Source: Candidatus Endolissoclinum faulkneri L2 (GTDB lineage Bacteria > Pseudomonadota > Alphaproteobacteria > Thalassobaculales > Thalassobaculaceae). Taken from it: a stretch of 64,000 nucleotides of DNA. The stretch is from positions 1,007,266-1,071,265 of the forward strand of contig NC_019566.1 of assembly GCF_000319385.1 (NCBI RefSeq), in the 5' to 3' direction. The notes beneath the pieces are model-generated. The model was not told the DNA's origin, ran no database searches, and was given only the letters and a program-made list of their open reading frames with translations. Position numbers and translations under genes: made by a program. Below are positions 35,611-45,977 of this stretch, piece after piece. Positions within the stretch are counted from its first letter, which is position 1. The number at the start of each line of letters is the position of its first letter.

Positions 35611-36324
35611 ATGACAAAAAACATAAAAAATAATAAAACGTCTGCACAAAACTTATTTGATGATCCGCAGCAATCAGTGGATGATTTGCAGGATAAAATA
35701 GTCGATACATTGGTTACCGAAGAATTTGATTTGAAAGAGAAAGAGACAATTGAATCTAATGAGCAGGAAGAGACGATTGATACTGATAGTATAGAAGAAG
35801 ATTCCCAAGTCATGCGGATCGCAAATCTTGAACAACAGTTAGCAAGATTTAAAGATCAAGCACTAAGAGCCTTAGCAGAAGCAGAAAACTTACGCAAACG
35901 CACTGAACGTGAAAAAGAGCAATGGAGTAGACTAGCATGCGCTGATCTTGCTAAAGATTTACTCAACGCAGTTGACAATTTGCATCGAGCGATAGATGCT
36001 CTGCCTGTTGATCGTGAATTGCTTGAGGATTCAATAAAGAACGTCATCATTGGAGTAGAGATGACTGAAAAAGAAATACTGTCTGCTTTTGACAAGCATA
36101 ATATAAAACAAATTAACCCGCTCGGCGAAAAGTTCGATTATAACATCCACCAAGCAATGTTTGAAGTTGAAGATGCAAGCAAACCGCTGGGCACTGTGGT
36201 ACAAGTACTAGCTCCTGGTTATGTTTTACACGATCGTCTATTACGCCCTGCGCTAGTTGGAGTTTCCAAGATCATCAATCAGAAGAAACAAACAATCGAC
36301 TCAGATACACCATCAATAACATGA
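35611..36324 (+). CDS. grpE: Nucleotide exchange factor GrpE
   Basis: Releases ADP from DnaK in the Hsp70 chaperone cycle. The ATG at 35611 (MTKNIKNNKTSA) gives 237 residues; a GTG two codons upstream (35605) is also possible. An acidic, disordered N-terminus is followed by the long dimer helix (about 70-110, LEQQLARFKDQALRALAEAENLRKRTEREKEQ). The C-terminal beta domain has the family signature in FDYNIHQAMFEVEDASKPLGTVVQVLAPGYVLHDRLLRPALVGVSK. dnaK/dnaJ and hrcA are not in the window. Confidence 0.96.
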   Translation: MTKNIKNNKTSAQNLFDDPQQSVDDLQDKIVDTLVTEEFDLKEKETIESNEQEETIDTDSIEEDSQVMRIANLEQQLARFKDQALRALAEAENLRKRTEREKEQWSRLACADLAKDLLNAVDNLHRAIDALPVDRELLEDSIKNVIIGVEMTEKEILSAFDKHNIKQINPLGEKFDYNIHQAMFEVEDASKPLGTVVQVLAPGYVLHDRLLRPALVGVSKIINQKKQTIDSDTPSIT

Positions 36325-37054
36325 TTATTTTTAATTTATTTTATTCGGCGGTTATATATTTATCAAGATACCTGAAGACTGTGGTATATAACTTTAGCAG
36401 TATTCCTTAGATTATAAAGTTATATACTAATCATTGTTATGACCGCAAATGTCTGCAAAATATTTTTATATCCCAGTGCATTCAGCCGTCTTCTAATTGG
36501 CAATTTTTAAAAATCATTGCAATCGTTGTTTTGTTTGTATGCATGTAAATATAACTGTTCGTTAAGCTGATGACAGATAATCTATACGATATAAATATTG
36601 CTTTGTATGTGAAATTATGATCATTGATTAATCAACTTTTAATTACGCTTTTACTAAACAAAAAATCAAAGATTGACTTAAATAGATATGCTTGATATTT
36701 TAGTTAACTTATTTAAGAATAACATTTTTTTTGTAAAAAACATATAGCAATGTTATCTCTGCAGACTAATTTAACGGATTGCGATTGATATTTAACTGAT
36801 TTGTACTTAGTTACCGGTGCAGTATTAATAAATATTACTTTACACAATTATCCTATAAAAAAATAGCACAGTTTTACTTTGACAACCTTAGACAAATTAA
36901 TTTTAAAAAGATTAGTGATATAATCTTTATTATTGTCTTACTTAAACTATCAGTAATATATCGAAGATATGGCATATTTATTAATATAATTTAAAAAGCT
37001 TTATTCATTCTCTAAGATAATAAATTTGTAAATCGCAAAATTTAGCGCATAATT
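36325..37054. other. Intergenic region grpE-pheS
   Basis: 0.7 kb, AT-rich. Just after grpE an 8-bp inverted pair (GTTATATA / TATATAAC, about 36351 and 36385) could form a loose hairpin. No infC-rpmI-rplT genes, which often precede pheS, are here. Confidence 0.55.
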
Positions 37055-38125
37055 ATGTTTAACATCAAAGCGTTAGAAACTGAATTATTGGCTAGGATCG
37101 CTCGTGCCGAAGACCTTGATTCATTGGAACAAATTCGAATTTTTGCTCTAGGAAAAAAAGGGCGAATTACTACAGCAATGAGCAATTTAGCTGGTATGAA
37201 TATGAATACTCGCAAAAAGACAGGCAAAGCACTTAATTCGCTTAAGTGCCTAGTGAAAAACGCATTAGTTGCTCGCAAGATTGCGCTATCTTCAGCAATA
37301 CTGAATAATCGCATCGTCGCAGATAGAGTAGATATATCATTGCCGGCTCCTCCAGAAATGAAAGGCCGTATCCATCCCATTACCCAAACCACGGACGAAA
37401 TAGTAACTATTTTCGCAGAGATGGGATTCGTAGTCGTAGAAGGGCCAGACATAGAAAGTGATTACTATAATTTTGAAGCGCTTAACTTTACACCTGACCA
37501 CCCAGCTCGTCAAGATCAAGATACTTTGTATTTAAAGCCTGATAAAAATGGTAAACGCAAGGTTTTACGTACTCATACTAGTCCAGTACAAATTCGTACA
37601 ATGGAGAAACAGTCTCCCCCGATTCGCATAATTGTACCTGGGCGCACTTTTCGTTCCGACCACGATGCTACCCATTCACCGATGTTTCATCAACTAGAAG
37701 GTCTGGTCGTCGACAAAGTAAGCCATATGGGGCACTTAAAGGGATGCTTGATTGATTTTTGTCACGCATTCTTTAGTATTAAGGATTTACCACTACGTTT
37801 TCGTCCTAGCTACTTCCCCTTTACTGAGCCATCAGCTGAATTAGACATTGGCTGTTTGCGAATCGGCACTGAAGTAAAGATTGGTGATTATGGTAATTGG
37901 TTAGAAATTCTTGGTTGTGGCATGGTGCATCCAAATGTCCTCCATAATTCTGGAATTAATCCAAACAAGTATCAAGGATTTGCTTTTGGCATTGGGATAG
38001 AACGGGTTAGTATGCTGAAATATGGCATTCCTGACTTGCGTCCGTTTTATGAGAGTAATCTACGCTGGATGCGTCATTATGGATTTTTATCATTTGCTCA
38101 ACCGACTATTGCCGGAGGAGTTTAA
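37055..38125 (+). CDS. pheS: Phenylalanine-tRNA ligase alpha subunit
   Basis: Catalytic subunit of the heterotetrameric PheRS, charging tRNA-Phe. The protein is 356 residues, normal length. It has an N-terminal coiled-coil tRNA-binding arm (about 1-85), then the class II catalytic core. Motif 2 is FRSDHDATHSPMFHQLEG (199-216), and motif 3 is in GFAFGIGIERVSMLKYGIPDLRPFY (about 309-333). HPITQTTDEI and the GPDIESDYYNFEALNFTPDHPARQDQDT block are typical. It is followed after 3 bases by pheT, so the two are translationally coupled. Confidence 0.98.
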   Translation: MFNIKALETELLARIARAEDLDSLEQIRIFALGKKGRITTAMSNLAGMNMNTRKKTGKALNSLKCLVKNALVARKIALSSAILNNRIVADRVDISLPAPPEMKGRIHPITQTTDEIVTIFAEMGFVVVEGPDIESDYYNFEALNFTPDHPARQDQDTLYLKPDKNGKRKVLRTHTSPVQIRTMEKQSPPIRIIVPGRTFRSDHDATHSPMFHQLEGLVVDKVSHMGHLKGCLIDFCHAFFSIKDLPLRFRPSYFPFTEPSAELDIGCLRIGTEVKIGDYGNWLEILGCGMVHPNVLHNSGINPNKYQGFAFGIGIERVSMLKYGIPDLRPFYESNLRWMRHYGFLSFAQPTIAGGV

Positions 38126-38128
38126 AAC

Positions 38129-40528
38129 ATGAAGTTTACTCTATCTTGGCTGAATGATCATTTAAATACTGATTTATCTCTCAAAGCAATCACCGATAAA
38201 CTTACTATGTTAGGCTTTGAGGTTGAAAAAGTGCAAGCTCCATCAAAAGTTTTTTCTACTTTTTTTGTAGCCCAAGTTGTGGAAGTAATGCCGGATCCCA
38301 CAGTTGATCAACTCAATATATGTAAAGTCGATATTGGCAAAACCGTTCTACAAGTAACATCTCATGCTAAAAATACACGTATCGGAATGAAAAGCATTTT
38401 TGCTCCAGCTGGAACCTATGTACCAAGCTATGACTTTAGATTAAAGCAATATAAGAATTACAATGAAATTCATAACGGCATGTTGATGTCCGAAGGACAT
38501 TTAGGGATGAGCAATAATCATGACAATATCATTGACCTACCAAAAGATGCACCGATAGGGATAGATTATGCTACCTATGCTGGTTTAGATGAGGTAATTA
38601 TTGAAATTAGCGTCACTCCAAATCGAGGCGATTGTCTTAGTGTGCGTGGTATCGCTCGCGATTTAGCTGCTTCTGGGATTGGTACTTTGAAACCTCTTGA
38701 TACTTCACCAATGAATGGAACTTTTATAAGCCCACTACGCTTTGAGATCGATTTACCACTGAAACAAACATACGTTTGCCCAGTAGTCATTGGCCGTTAT
38801 TTTCGTAATGTCAAAAATGGCCCATCTCCATTCTGGATGCAAAAGCGGTTGCGTGCAGTGGATATATCTCCTATCTCCGCTTTAGTCGATATCACAAACT
38901 ACTTTATGCTTGATCTTGGGTGCCCTATACATGCTTATGATGCCGCTAAGTTACATGGTAATCCAAGTATTCGTTTAGCAAAAAATGGAGAAAAGTGTTT
39001 AGGTATAAATGACAAAGAATACACATTAGAAACTGATATGCTGGTAATTAGTGATGCTAAAGGAATCGAAGGTATAGCTGGCATCATGGGTGGCAAGAGA
39101 ACTAGTGTAAACGATAATACAACTTGCATGTTCTTAGAAGCTGCAATTTTTAACGCGTTTTCTATTGCTAGCACTGGACGTAAGCTTGGCATCTTATCAG
39201 AATCTCGCTATCGGTTTGAACGTGGGCTTGACTATACGAGTCCATGGTGGGGAGTAGAAATTGTTGCTCGTATGATACTGAAAATTTGTGGAGGTGAAGC
39301 TAGCGACATTGTTGTAAATGGCAAAGAAAATTTATGCCAACGCAAAATAACACTGCGCTATTCTCGAATTGCAGCTCTTTGTGGAGTCGATGTGCCGAAT
39401 AAGAAAACCGATAGCATCTTATCCGCTCTAGGATTTGAAGTCAATAGCTTAGGCGAGAGCATAAGCGTTATTCCTCCACCTTGGCGGAGTGACGTGATGG
39501 GAGAAGCTGAGTTAGTAGAAGAGATCGTTAGGGTGTTTGGTTATGATAAAATACCACCGGTATCTATGGAACATATCAACGTAATTAACCAACCGGCCTT
39601 AACCTTTGAACAAAATTTTCGCCGTATTGTTAAGCGATCCTTAGTAAGTCGGGGCATGATGGAAGCAGTGACTTTCTCTTTTTTGCCTTTGAAGCATGCA
39701 GAACTTTTTGGCGGTGGGAAGCAAGCTTTGCAAATAGTTAATCCAATTAGCAGCGATTTAGCAGCTATGCGTCCGTCAATTTTACCAAACTTAATTACCG
39801 CTGCTACCCGCAACATTAATTCAGGTCATCCTGATATCGCAATGTTTGAAGTTGGCCCAAAATATATTGGTGATCAGCCGGAAGACCAATGCCAAGAAGC
39901 TGTTGGTTTAAGAGTCGGTCGTACAGGTCGACGTGATTGGCGCAATTTTGATCGAGCAGTAGACGTTTTCGACGCCAAAGCCGATGTAATTAATCTATTA
40001 GAAATGATTGAAATATCGATCATTAATTTGCATTTATCTCAAGAAACGCCAAGTTGGTATCATCCAGGTCGTTCAGGATGTTTTTATCTCGGATCCAAAA
40101 TTATGGCCTATTTTGGTGACTTACATCCTTACATTCTCAAGTATTTTAATCTTAATGGCCCAGCAGTAGCTTTTGAAGTATTGTTAGATAATCTTCCAAT
40201 ACCAAAGCACAACAACCCGCAACGTCCACTACTAGAAAATAATACGTTTCAGTCAATAGTTCGTGACTTCGCTTTTATAGTAGCAGAGGATTTACCAGCA
40301 GACAGAATTACCCAAGCAGTGGGAAGTGCCGACAAGGCTATTATCAATAGTGTTCATATATTTGACCAATATACCGGACCTAATCTTCCTCAAGGGACAA
40401 AATCTATCGCAGTGGAAGTAACTATGCAACCACGCTATGGAAATATGAAGAATGAGCAAATTGAAGCAATTTCTGCTAAAATCATTGCTAGTGTGAAAAA
40501 AAATACCAATGGGATATTAAGAGATTAG
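38129..40528 (+). CDS. pheT: Phenylalanine-tRNA ligase beta subunit
   Basis: Non-catalytic partner of PheS that binds tRNA-Phe and carries editing activity. The protein is 799 residues, the usual length. Domains in order: B1 and OB-fold tRNA-binding region (about 1-150), B3/B4 editing region (about 210-400, including LVDITNYFMLDLGCPIHAYDAAKL), B5 (about 405-475), class-II-like core (about 490-690), and C-terminal FDX-ACB anticodon-binding domain (about 705-799, starting FQSIVRDFAFIV). No frameshift is seen over 2.4 kb. ihfA, which often follows in other bacteria, is absent. Confidence 0.98.
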   Translation: MKFTLSWLNDHLNTDLSLKAITDKLTMLGFEVEKVQAPSKVFSTFFVAQVVEVMPDPTVDQLNICKVDIGKTVLQVTSHAKNTRIGMKSIFAPAGTYVPSYDFRLKQYKNYNEIHNGMLMSEGHLGMSNNHDNIIDLPKDAPIGIDYATYAGLDEVIIEISVTPNRGDCLSVRGIARDLAASGIGTLKPLDTSPMNGTFISPLRFEIDLPLKQTYVCPVVIGRYFRNVKNGPSPFWMQKRLRAVDISPISALVDITNYFMLDLGCPIHAYDAAKLHGNPSIRLAKNGEKCLGINDKEYTLETDMLVISDAKGIEGIAGIMGGKRTSVNDNTTCMFLEAAIFNAFSIASTGRKLGILSESRYRFERGLDYTSPWWGVEIVARMILKICGGEASDIVVNGKENLCQRKITLRYSRIAALCGVDVPNKKTDSILSALGFEVNSLGESISVIPPPWRSDVMGEAELVEEIVRVFGYDKIPPVSMEHINVINQPALTFEQNFRRIVKRSLVSRGMMEAVTFSFLPLKHAELFGGGKQALQIVNPISSDLAAMRPSILPNLITAATRNINSGHPDIAMFEVGPKYIGDQPEDQCQEAVGLRVGRTGRRDWRNFDRAVDVFDAKADVINLLEMIEISIINLHLSQETPSWYHPGRSGCFYLGSKIMAYFGDLHPYILKYFNLNGPAVAFEVLLDNLPIPKHNNPQRPLLENNTFQSIVRDFAFIVAEDLPADRITQAVGSADKAIINSVHIFDQYTGPNLPQGTKSIAVEVTMQPRYGNMKNEQIEAISAKIIASVKKNTNGILRD

Positions 40529-41461
40529 AATTTTAGATAAAAAACAAATGATTGACCAAGAAATTGCCATTAACTTACCATCACTTTATCAGAGTAGAGT
40601 ACAAAATCCTACTAAAATTTAATTATATTAGAAATGTATCGTTACAATCGCAGAATCAGATCATAATGATCATTATTTAAAGCAATTTAGTTAAATTAAC
40701 ACAGAATTTTTAGCACCTACGGTTTTCAACACGAATTTTGTTTGAGAACGATAAATATAAATACCTAGACTATCACATTACAAGGCATAACAAATTTATT
40801 TCCATTAGAGCTCATCAAACTAATTACATCCAATTGTTTATCTGTGATAAATATCACTCGTATATTTCAGTAGCACATGATGTGCTAAAGGATGACATTA
40901 GCTTTGATAAATAATAAAATTGACTATGTTCTAATATAATTTATACCAGAAACCATAATAATTAATATCCTAGCTAGATTATTAATTATTAGGCACCTAC
41001 TTGTCTTAAATGAAAGACATAGGCTGAATAATAAGCAAAACTATCCTTAACATAGTAGTTGATCGATAATATTAATATATAGTTATTACAAACATATAAT
41101 ATACGTATTATACTATAAAAAGTAAAATGTTGCGTTATTTAAAATAATATCTTTTATTGATTGCTTTAAAAAGCATTAAATATATATTCTAATAATTTTT
41201 TTAAATTGATTGCTTATTATCATAATAAATCAATTATGGCTTGATAAGCTATAAAGCATTTTATAAAGTAATTAATAAAAATATTTTAGAACTTTTTGTA
41301 AAATCTTTAATTATTAAAAATGTAAAACTGCTAAGCTGTAATATCTTTTTACGAACTTTAGCAAAAATAACTTATCCGAATATGATCGTTATCATATTGC
41401 GTCAAGGTTTTAGTGTCAATTTGTAACTTTATTACGTAAAACAGCTAAAAACTTTTCTTAG
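40529..41461. other. Intergenic region pheT-glycosyltransferase
   Basis: 0.9 kb, AT-rich. A 61-codon frame (41241-41426) just before the glycosyltransferase has random AT-rich composition and is not supported. A small hairpin (TAGCACAT/ATGTGCTA, around 40871-40887) was noticed. Confidence 0.6.
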
Positions 41462-42388
41462 GTGGTGATTTACGACTTGGAATCCAACATAGCTCATAGC
41501 TGCACAGTAGTAATTGTCTCTTATCACACAGGTATAATACTTGTACAAAGCGTAAAATCAGCTCTTCAGCAAGATGGAGTATGTTCTGTTATCCTAGTAG
41601 ATAATGGAAATTCGTTAAATACACAGTGCTCTATAGATGCACTCGCCGCACAGAATCGAACTCTGATAGTTATTCGTGGACAAGGTAATGTCGGTTTTGC
41701 TCGTGGATGCAATATAGGAGTTATTCATGCTTATACTGGTTATGTACTTTTGCTAAATCCTGACTGCATCCTACATCCTAATGTAGTAACGCGCGTCTTC
41801 TCGGCATTTGACGCAAACCCTGCTGCGGCAATGGCAACAGTATTAATCAAAAACCCTGATGGTACTGAACAGAGTGAATGTCATCGCAATTTAATGACAC
41901 CATGGTCATGCGTCATAGATTTATTTAATCTACAATGGTTAACTTTTAATTATATAAATTTAAAACATTTTAATGTAAAAAAAAATCAAACACTTAGGGA
42001 AGTTAGTACTGTTCAGTGTATTTCTGGAGCTTTCATGATGATATCAACCAATATTTATAATAAGTTAGGCGGTATGGACGAAGATTACTTTTTACACGTG
42101 GAAGATATAGACTTATGTATGCGAATAACTAAATACGGTAGGGACATTCTTTACGTTCCTGATGCTTTTGTTACTCATGTAAAGAGTACTAGTCAAGTTT
42201 CACCCTTTACGATAGAATGGCATAAGTCAATAAGCGCTATAAAATATTTTCGCAAACACTTCCAAAATAAATATAATTATTTTGCCTTGCTGCTTATTGG
42301 TGTAGCGATATTTATTCGCCTAGCCGTGCGAATATTTCCAATAGTTTTATACGGCATTAATAAAAGATTACTTAGTAGTATTCGTTAG
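41462..42388 (+). CDS. Family 2 glycosyltransferase (rhamnosyltransferase-like)
   Basis: A 308-residue inverting glycosyltransferase with a GT-A fold; donor and acceptor sugars are unknown. The start is GTG at 41462 (a second GTG follows directly); the ribosome-binding site is poor. Marks: TVVIVSYHTG near the N-terminus, VDNGN (46-50), NVGFARGCNIG (76-86), the metal/nucleotide motif LLLNPDC (97-102), and the acceptor-side block GGMDEDYFLHVEDIDLCMRI (about 206-225). The C-terminus (about 274-300) is hydrophobic and likely membrane-associated. The pattern resembles WbbL/rhamnosyltransferases of O-antigen or capsule synthesis. No other polysaccharide genes are adjacent. Confidence 0.88.
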   Translation: MVIYDLESNIAHSCTVVIVSYHTGIILVQSVKSALQQDGVCSVILVDNGNSLNTQCSIDALAAQNRTLIVIRGQGNVGFARGCNIGVIHAYTGYVLLLNPDCILHPNVVTRVFSAFDANPAAAMATVLIKNPDGTEQSECHRNLMTPWSCVIDLFNLQWLTFNYINLKHFNVKKNQTLREVSTVQCISGAFMMISTNIYNKLGGMDEDYFLHVEDIDLCMRITKYGRDILYVPDAFVTHVKSTSQVSPFTIEWHKSISAIKYFRKHFQNKYNYFALLLIGVAIFIRLAVRIFPIVLYGINKRLLSSIR

Positions 42389-44598
42389 GTATAATTACTG
42401 TACAATTCTCGCTAAGTTGAAATAATCATAAAGTTTAATAAAGATAAAGTAAAATATTTTATGTATATTTTAACATTTGAGGTAATTGTTAAAGTTATTT
42501 TTTGTTTTAGTAACAAATAACTTGATATTATTTTATTTATTTAGCAATAAAACAATTGCGGAAACATTATTTATAGATAGTAGGCAATATTGATTTTCTC
42601 ATTAAGTATGCAATTCTTTAGGAAGAATTGAAAAGTTCGTTTTTATCTTAATAACAAAAGGAATCAATCAAATAAAATATTAATACGCATAATCTCTAGT
42701 GTATTAGTGTTTATCATCAAGCGTTAATTTAATTGTAAAACAATAGCTATAAATAACCTGATACAATAAAAATAAATTTATTCTTTAGTTAAATAAGCAG
42801 TAAAGAGTGATTAGTTGTTTAAGTTTAAGACGTAATATTATGCTTAGTGCCAGCTTGTAATAAGCAATGCTTCTGGCTTGTTTTTGAACAACTGTAATAG
42901 AAAATTAATTCAATTTTACTTGATCTACTCCCGTGTAATCTCGAATTATAAATAATTTTTGCTTTAAGTGCATGCTTAATTAACTTTTATGTTGACTAAA
43001 AATTAATTGTTAGTTTTTTAAAATAAAAAATCTTATTCCTGTAGTGTAAATTAAAAAATACTTTATTTAGCTTTAATATAAAAAAACTTTTTAAGGTTAT
43101 TATTGTACTTTTACAATAGTAAATTGTAAGAAAAGAATATTTTATTACTTTAATATCCTTTAAAAAAATAATTTTTAACCATTATCATAACTTTATGAAA
43201 GTTAATGATGATTCATTTCAACGAAATGATATTATCGAAATAATTTCAAAACTAATTATAGCATCATTGAAATAGCATACAGTTAGGCAGTATTAGTATA
43301 TACTGTAAAATAGCATTTTAGGATAAAATTTTAAAATCAAAACAATTATTATTCAATAATCGTAAAAGATTTGTGTTGTTATCTTCTTAAACAGCATAAT
43401 TATAAAAATTTATTATTTATTAAATCTCCTTGAATCATATAAAGATTAGAAAATTTTATACTCTTGTAAATTACTTGTGATTTTAATAATCGCAATATAC
43501 TCTTCAGTTAAGTTAACAAAGTGATTTTGGTGAAATTAGATGCTCTAGCATCGTTATAACCATGTTGTAGTTTCATTTGTTGTTTATTAGGTAAAACCAT
43601 TATACTCACAGAAATATCTACTGTCTCAAATTAGTTTTACAAAGAGCTAAATTTAACGGTTAATATTCAAGGGTTTTTAACTTAGTATAAGTAAAATTGC
43701 TTTTATAACTATTATCCTAGATAATATAAAATATTATTTATATCAATTTTATATGTTACTTGGTAAAAAAAGTCTGCTTGCTCTACCTAAATTTTCTTGT
43801 TAAATGTAATTCAAGATCATACTAATAATTATTAAGTAATATTCAATTATAGATATGAATTGAAGAATTTTAGTATGAAAATAATTTATCTTAATAAAAG
43901 CAAGTAAACTTTCTGTAAAATTCTTTTAGAGATAGCGATAAGTATAGAGATTTGTTTTGTATTTACAAAAGATAAGTTAGTATCAATTGTTGGATAGTAT
44001 GGTAAAATAATCAGTTAAATTAGAAATATTTTATTTGTAAAAATAGCATCGTATTATCGGAAAATTATATACTCTAATTATTATCAAAATATGATATAAT
44101 CAGTCATATAAAAAAACATGCATGAGACTAATAAGCTAAAGAAACGATTTATATAACTAATCAGTGAATTGCTGATTTTTGTGAGTAAAATAAGATTTAT
44201 AAATGTAATTTATTTATTTTATGATTAACTATTGCACATCTTGTTTTGCTTACTTATGTGCTGCACTATTGTTATTCACGTATTGACTAAATGGTAATTT
44301 TTATATCCAACAAGTACAATCAAAAAAGTAAAATACTGCGTCGATCAATATGACAAACAATATTCATTCAATAATAAAGTAGCTAAACTTGTTTTGATAA
44401 CAAAATAGCAAAAATGCATTTACTTTTGAAGTATCTTGTCTTTTTTAAAATATAAACAAATAAAAAACATGCATTTGTATTCAAAACTAGAAAATATAAT
44501 TTATTCCTGGTTTGCAAGAGATTATTCTTGTTAGCCATTTCCTTTATTGGCGCTGAAGCTAGTGCTAATAATTAAATACACCTAATAATGTTTTAGCT
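42389..44598. other. 2.2-kb non-coding region
   Basis: Very AT-rich, no recognisable coding sequence. Immediately before the HNH gene (about 44504-44575) one frame without a start reads RLFLLAISFIGAEASANN and stop, which looks like the end of a signal peptide; it could be a relic but is too short to call. Confidence 0.6.
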
Positions 44599-45300
44599 AT
44601 GCCGCGCCGCAGATCAAACTCGCGTAAATTTATCCGCTATCGGCAAAACTTTTTCTGGAGGCCTAGTAGAGGGAAAATACTGCGACACAGCGCAGTATTT
44701 ATCAGCGCTATAATGGCTTTAATCTATGGTTTTCAAAAATTTGAGATTGTTTACCCAATACACAAGCCATTCAATCGTGCGCTTTATCGTCACTGGACTG
44801 ATCACGATAAAGATTGCCAAGATACTCGTCAGGAAGTTTTGATTTCCGAAAGCTTAACAACGCCGGTGCTCCGTCGTGACGGATGTAAGGTAATATCTGG
44901 CAAATGGTACGACTCATTTACCGGCAAGATCTTTACTAATCCTTTTGAGCTTGATATCGATCATCTAGTGCCATTATCAGAAGCACACCGCTCAGGTGCT
45001 TATAAATGGAACGCTGCCCGGCGTGAAGCTTATGCTAACGATCTTTCACATCCTGATACACTAATAGCCATTGATAAAAAAGTAAACAGATCTAAGAGAG
45101 ATTCCGATCCACTATCTTGGATGCCGCCAAGGCTGAGTTATTGGTGCCAATATGTAGCTAGCTGGCGCGCCACAAAAAAACGTTGGAAGTTGCAAGAGGA
45201 CTTATTGGAAAGCTTGTGGATTGATATAATAATAAAAAGCTGCTCGCTTATAGACAATCATAATAAGCTCATTACAATCCTTAGATCTTATTTAACTTAG
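44599..45300 (+). CDS. Membrane-anchored or secreted HNH-family endonuclease (DUF1524/GmrSD-like)
   Basis: A 233-residue protein with a very basic N-terminus (PRRRSNSRKFIRYRQ) and one hydrophobic segment (about 31-45), so it is probably exported or anchored in the inner membrane with the nuclease outside. The catalytic block is ELDIDHLVPLSEAHRSG (117-133; His122 as general base) followed by NDLSHPDTLIAIDKKVNRSKRDSDPLSWMPP (148-177), with the asparagine at 163 and the downstream basic residues in the usual HNH spacing. RHWTDHDKDCQDTRQEVL (64-81) and the Cys96 region match exported HNH proteins of proteobacteria and actinobacteria. The target is likely DNA. The start is the ATG at 44599; no strong Shine-Dalgarno. 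It is a solitary gene. Confidence 0.85.
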   Translation: MPRRRSNSRKFIRYRQNFFWRPSRGKILRHSAVFISAIMALIYGFQKFEIVYPIHKPFNRALYRHWTDHDKDCQDTRQEVLISESLTTPVLRRDGCKVISGKWYDSFTGKIFTNPFELDIDHLVPLSEAHRSGAYKWNAARREAYANDLSHPDTLIAIDKKVNRSKRDSDPLSWMPPRLSYWCQYVASWRATKKRWKLQEDLLESLWIDIIIKSCSLIDNHNKLITILRSYLT

Positions 45301-45977
45301 TATTATATACTATGTGCTATACTTTACTTAAAAAAAAATTGAGCGCTAGTATTAAGCTAAATGAATATTGTGTAATTTGGTACACTTAAAGCTAAACAAA
45401 GGGTTTTTCTACGAAAATAGAGATTGATTACACGATTAATGCTATAAATAATTAAACGAAAACTTAATTACCTAACTTATAAAAGTTTAAGACAATTGCG
45501 AATTTATTAAATTTTCCTATAGTAAAATTAATTTGAATTAAATCAGAAACAATTCTTTATTAGATAAAAATTAGTTTTAGTGTTTGCAAAATTGACAAAA
45601 GTATTGGAATACTGAAATTCCTTATTTCTAGATTAAATCACATAATTTCCTAATATTGTCAATAGTTCTTTGTCAGAAGACTGCTAGTAGCCGTATTATT
45701 ACTGTGGATTTTTATCCATCTTCTCTAATAGAGAATAAAGCAATGAACTATTTTATAAAATATTAACAAATAGCGCGTATAAGAGGCTTATTATATAGAA
45801 AAAGCTAGATATAGTAGCACATAAGTGAAACAAAACAACAATTTGTACTTTCTAAGTAAGTACAAATTAACATGCTAATCTGTGAATTTTTGGATGAGTC
45901 GTTCAAAATGAACACATGTGAAATGATAACACTTTTGAAAGAAAATTTAAGTAAAAAAAGTTGATAATTTCATGCTA
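45301..45977. other. Intergenic region between convergent HNH gene and xthA
   Basis: 0.7 kb. Contains an 11-bp perfect hairpin at 45840-45868, about 110 bases past the xthA stop. No coding sequence was seen. Confidence 0.6.
45840..45868. repeat. 11-bp perfect hairpin downstream of xthA
   Basis: Arms AATTTGTACTT and its complement at 45840-45850 and 45858-45868, with a 7-nt loop. A terminator role for xthA is possible but no T-run follows. Confidence 0.5.

Noticed and set aside
41241-41426. 61-codon frame ending 35 bases before the glycosyltransferase
   Set aside because: Random-like composition. A coupled small gene was considered but there is no ribosome-binding site or motif.
44504-44575. 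Signal-peptide-like stretch RLFLLAISFIGAEASANN before the HNH gene
   Set aside because: No start codon in frame and stops at once; too short to call a pseudogene.
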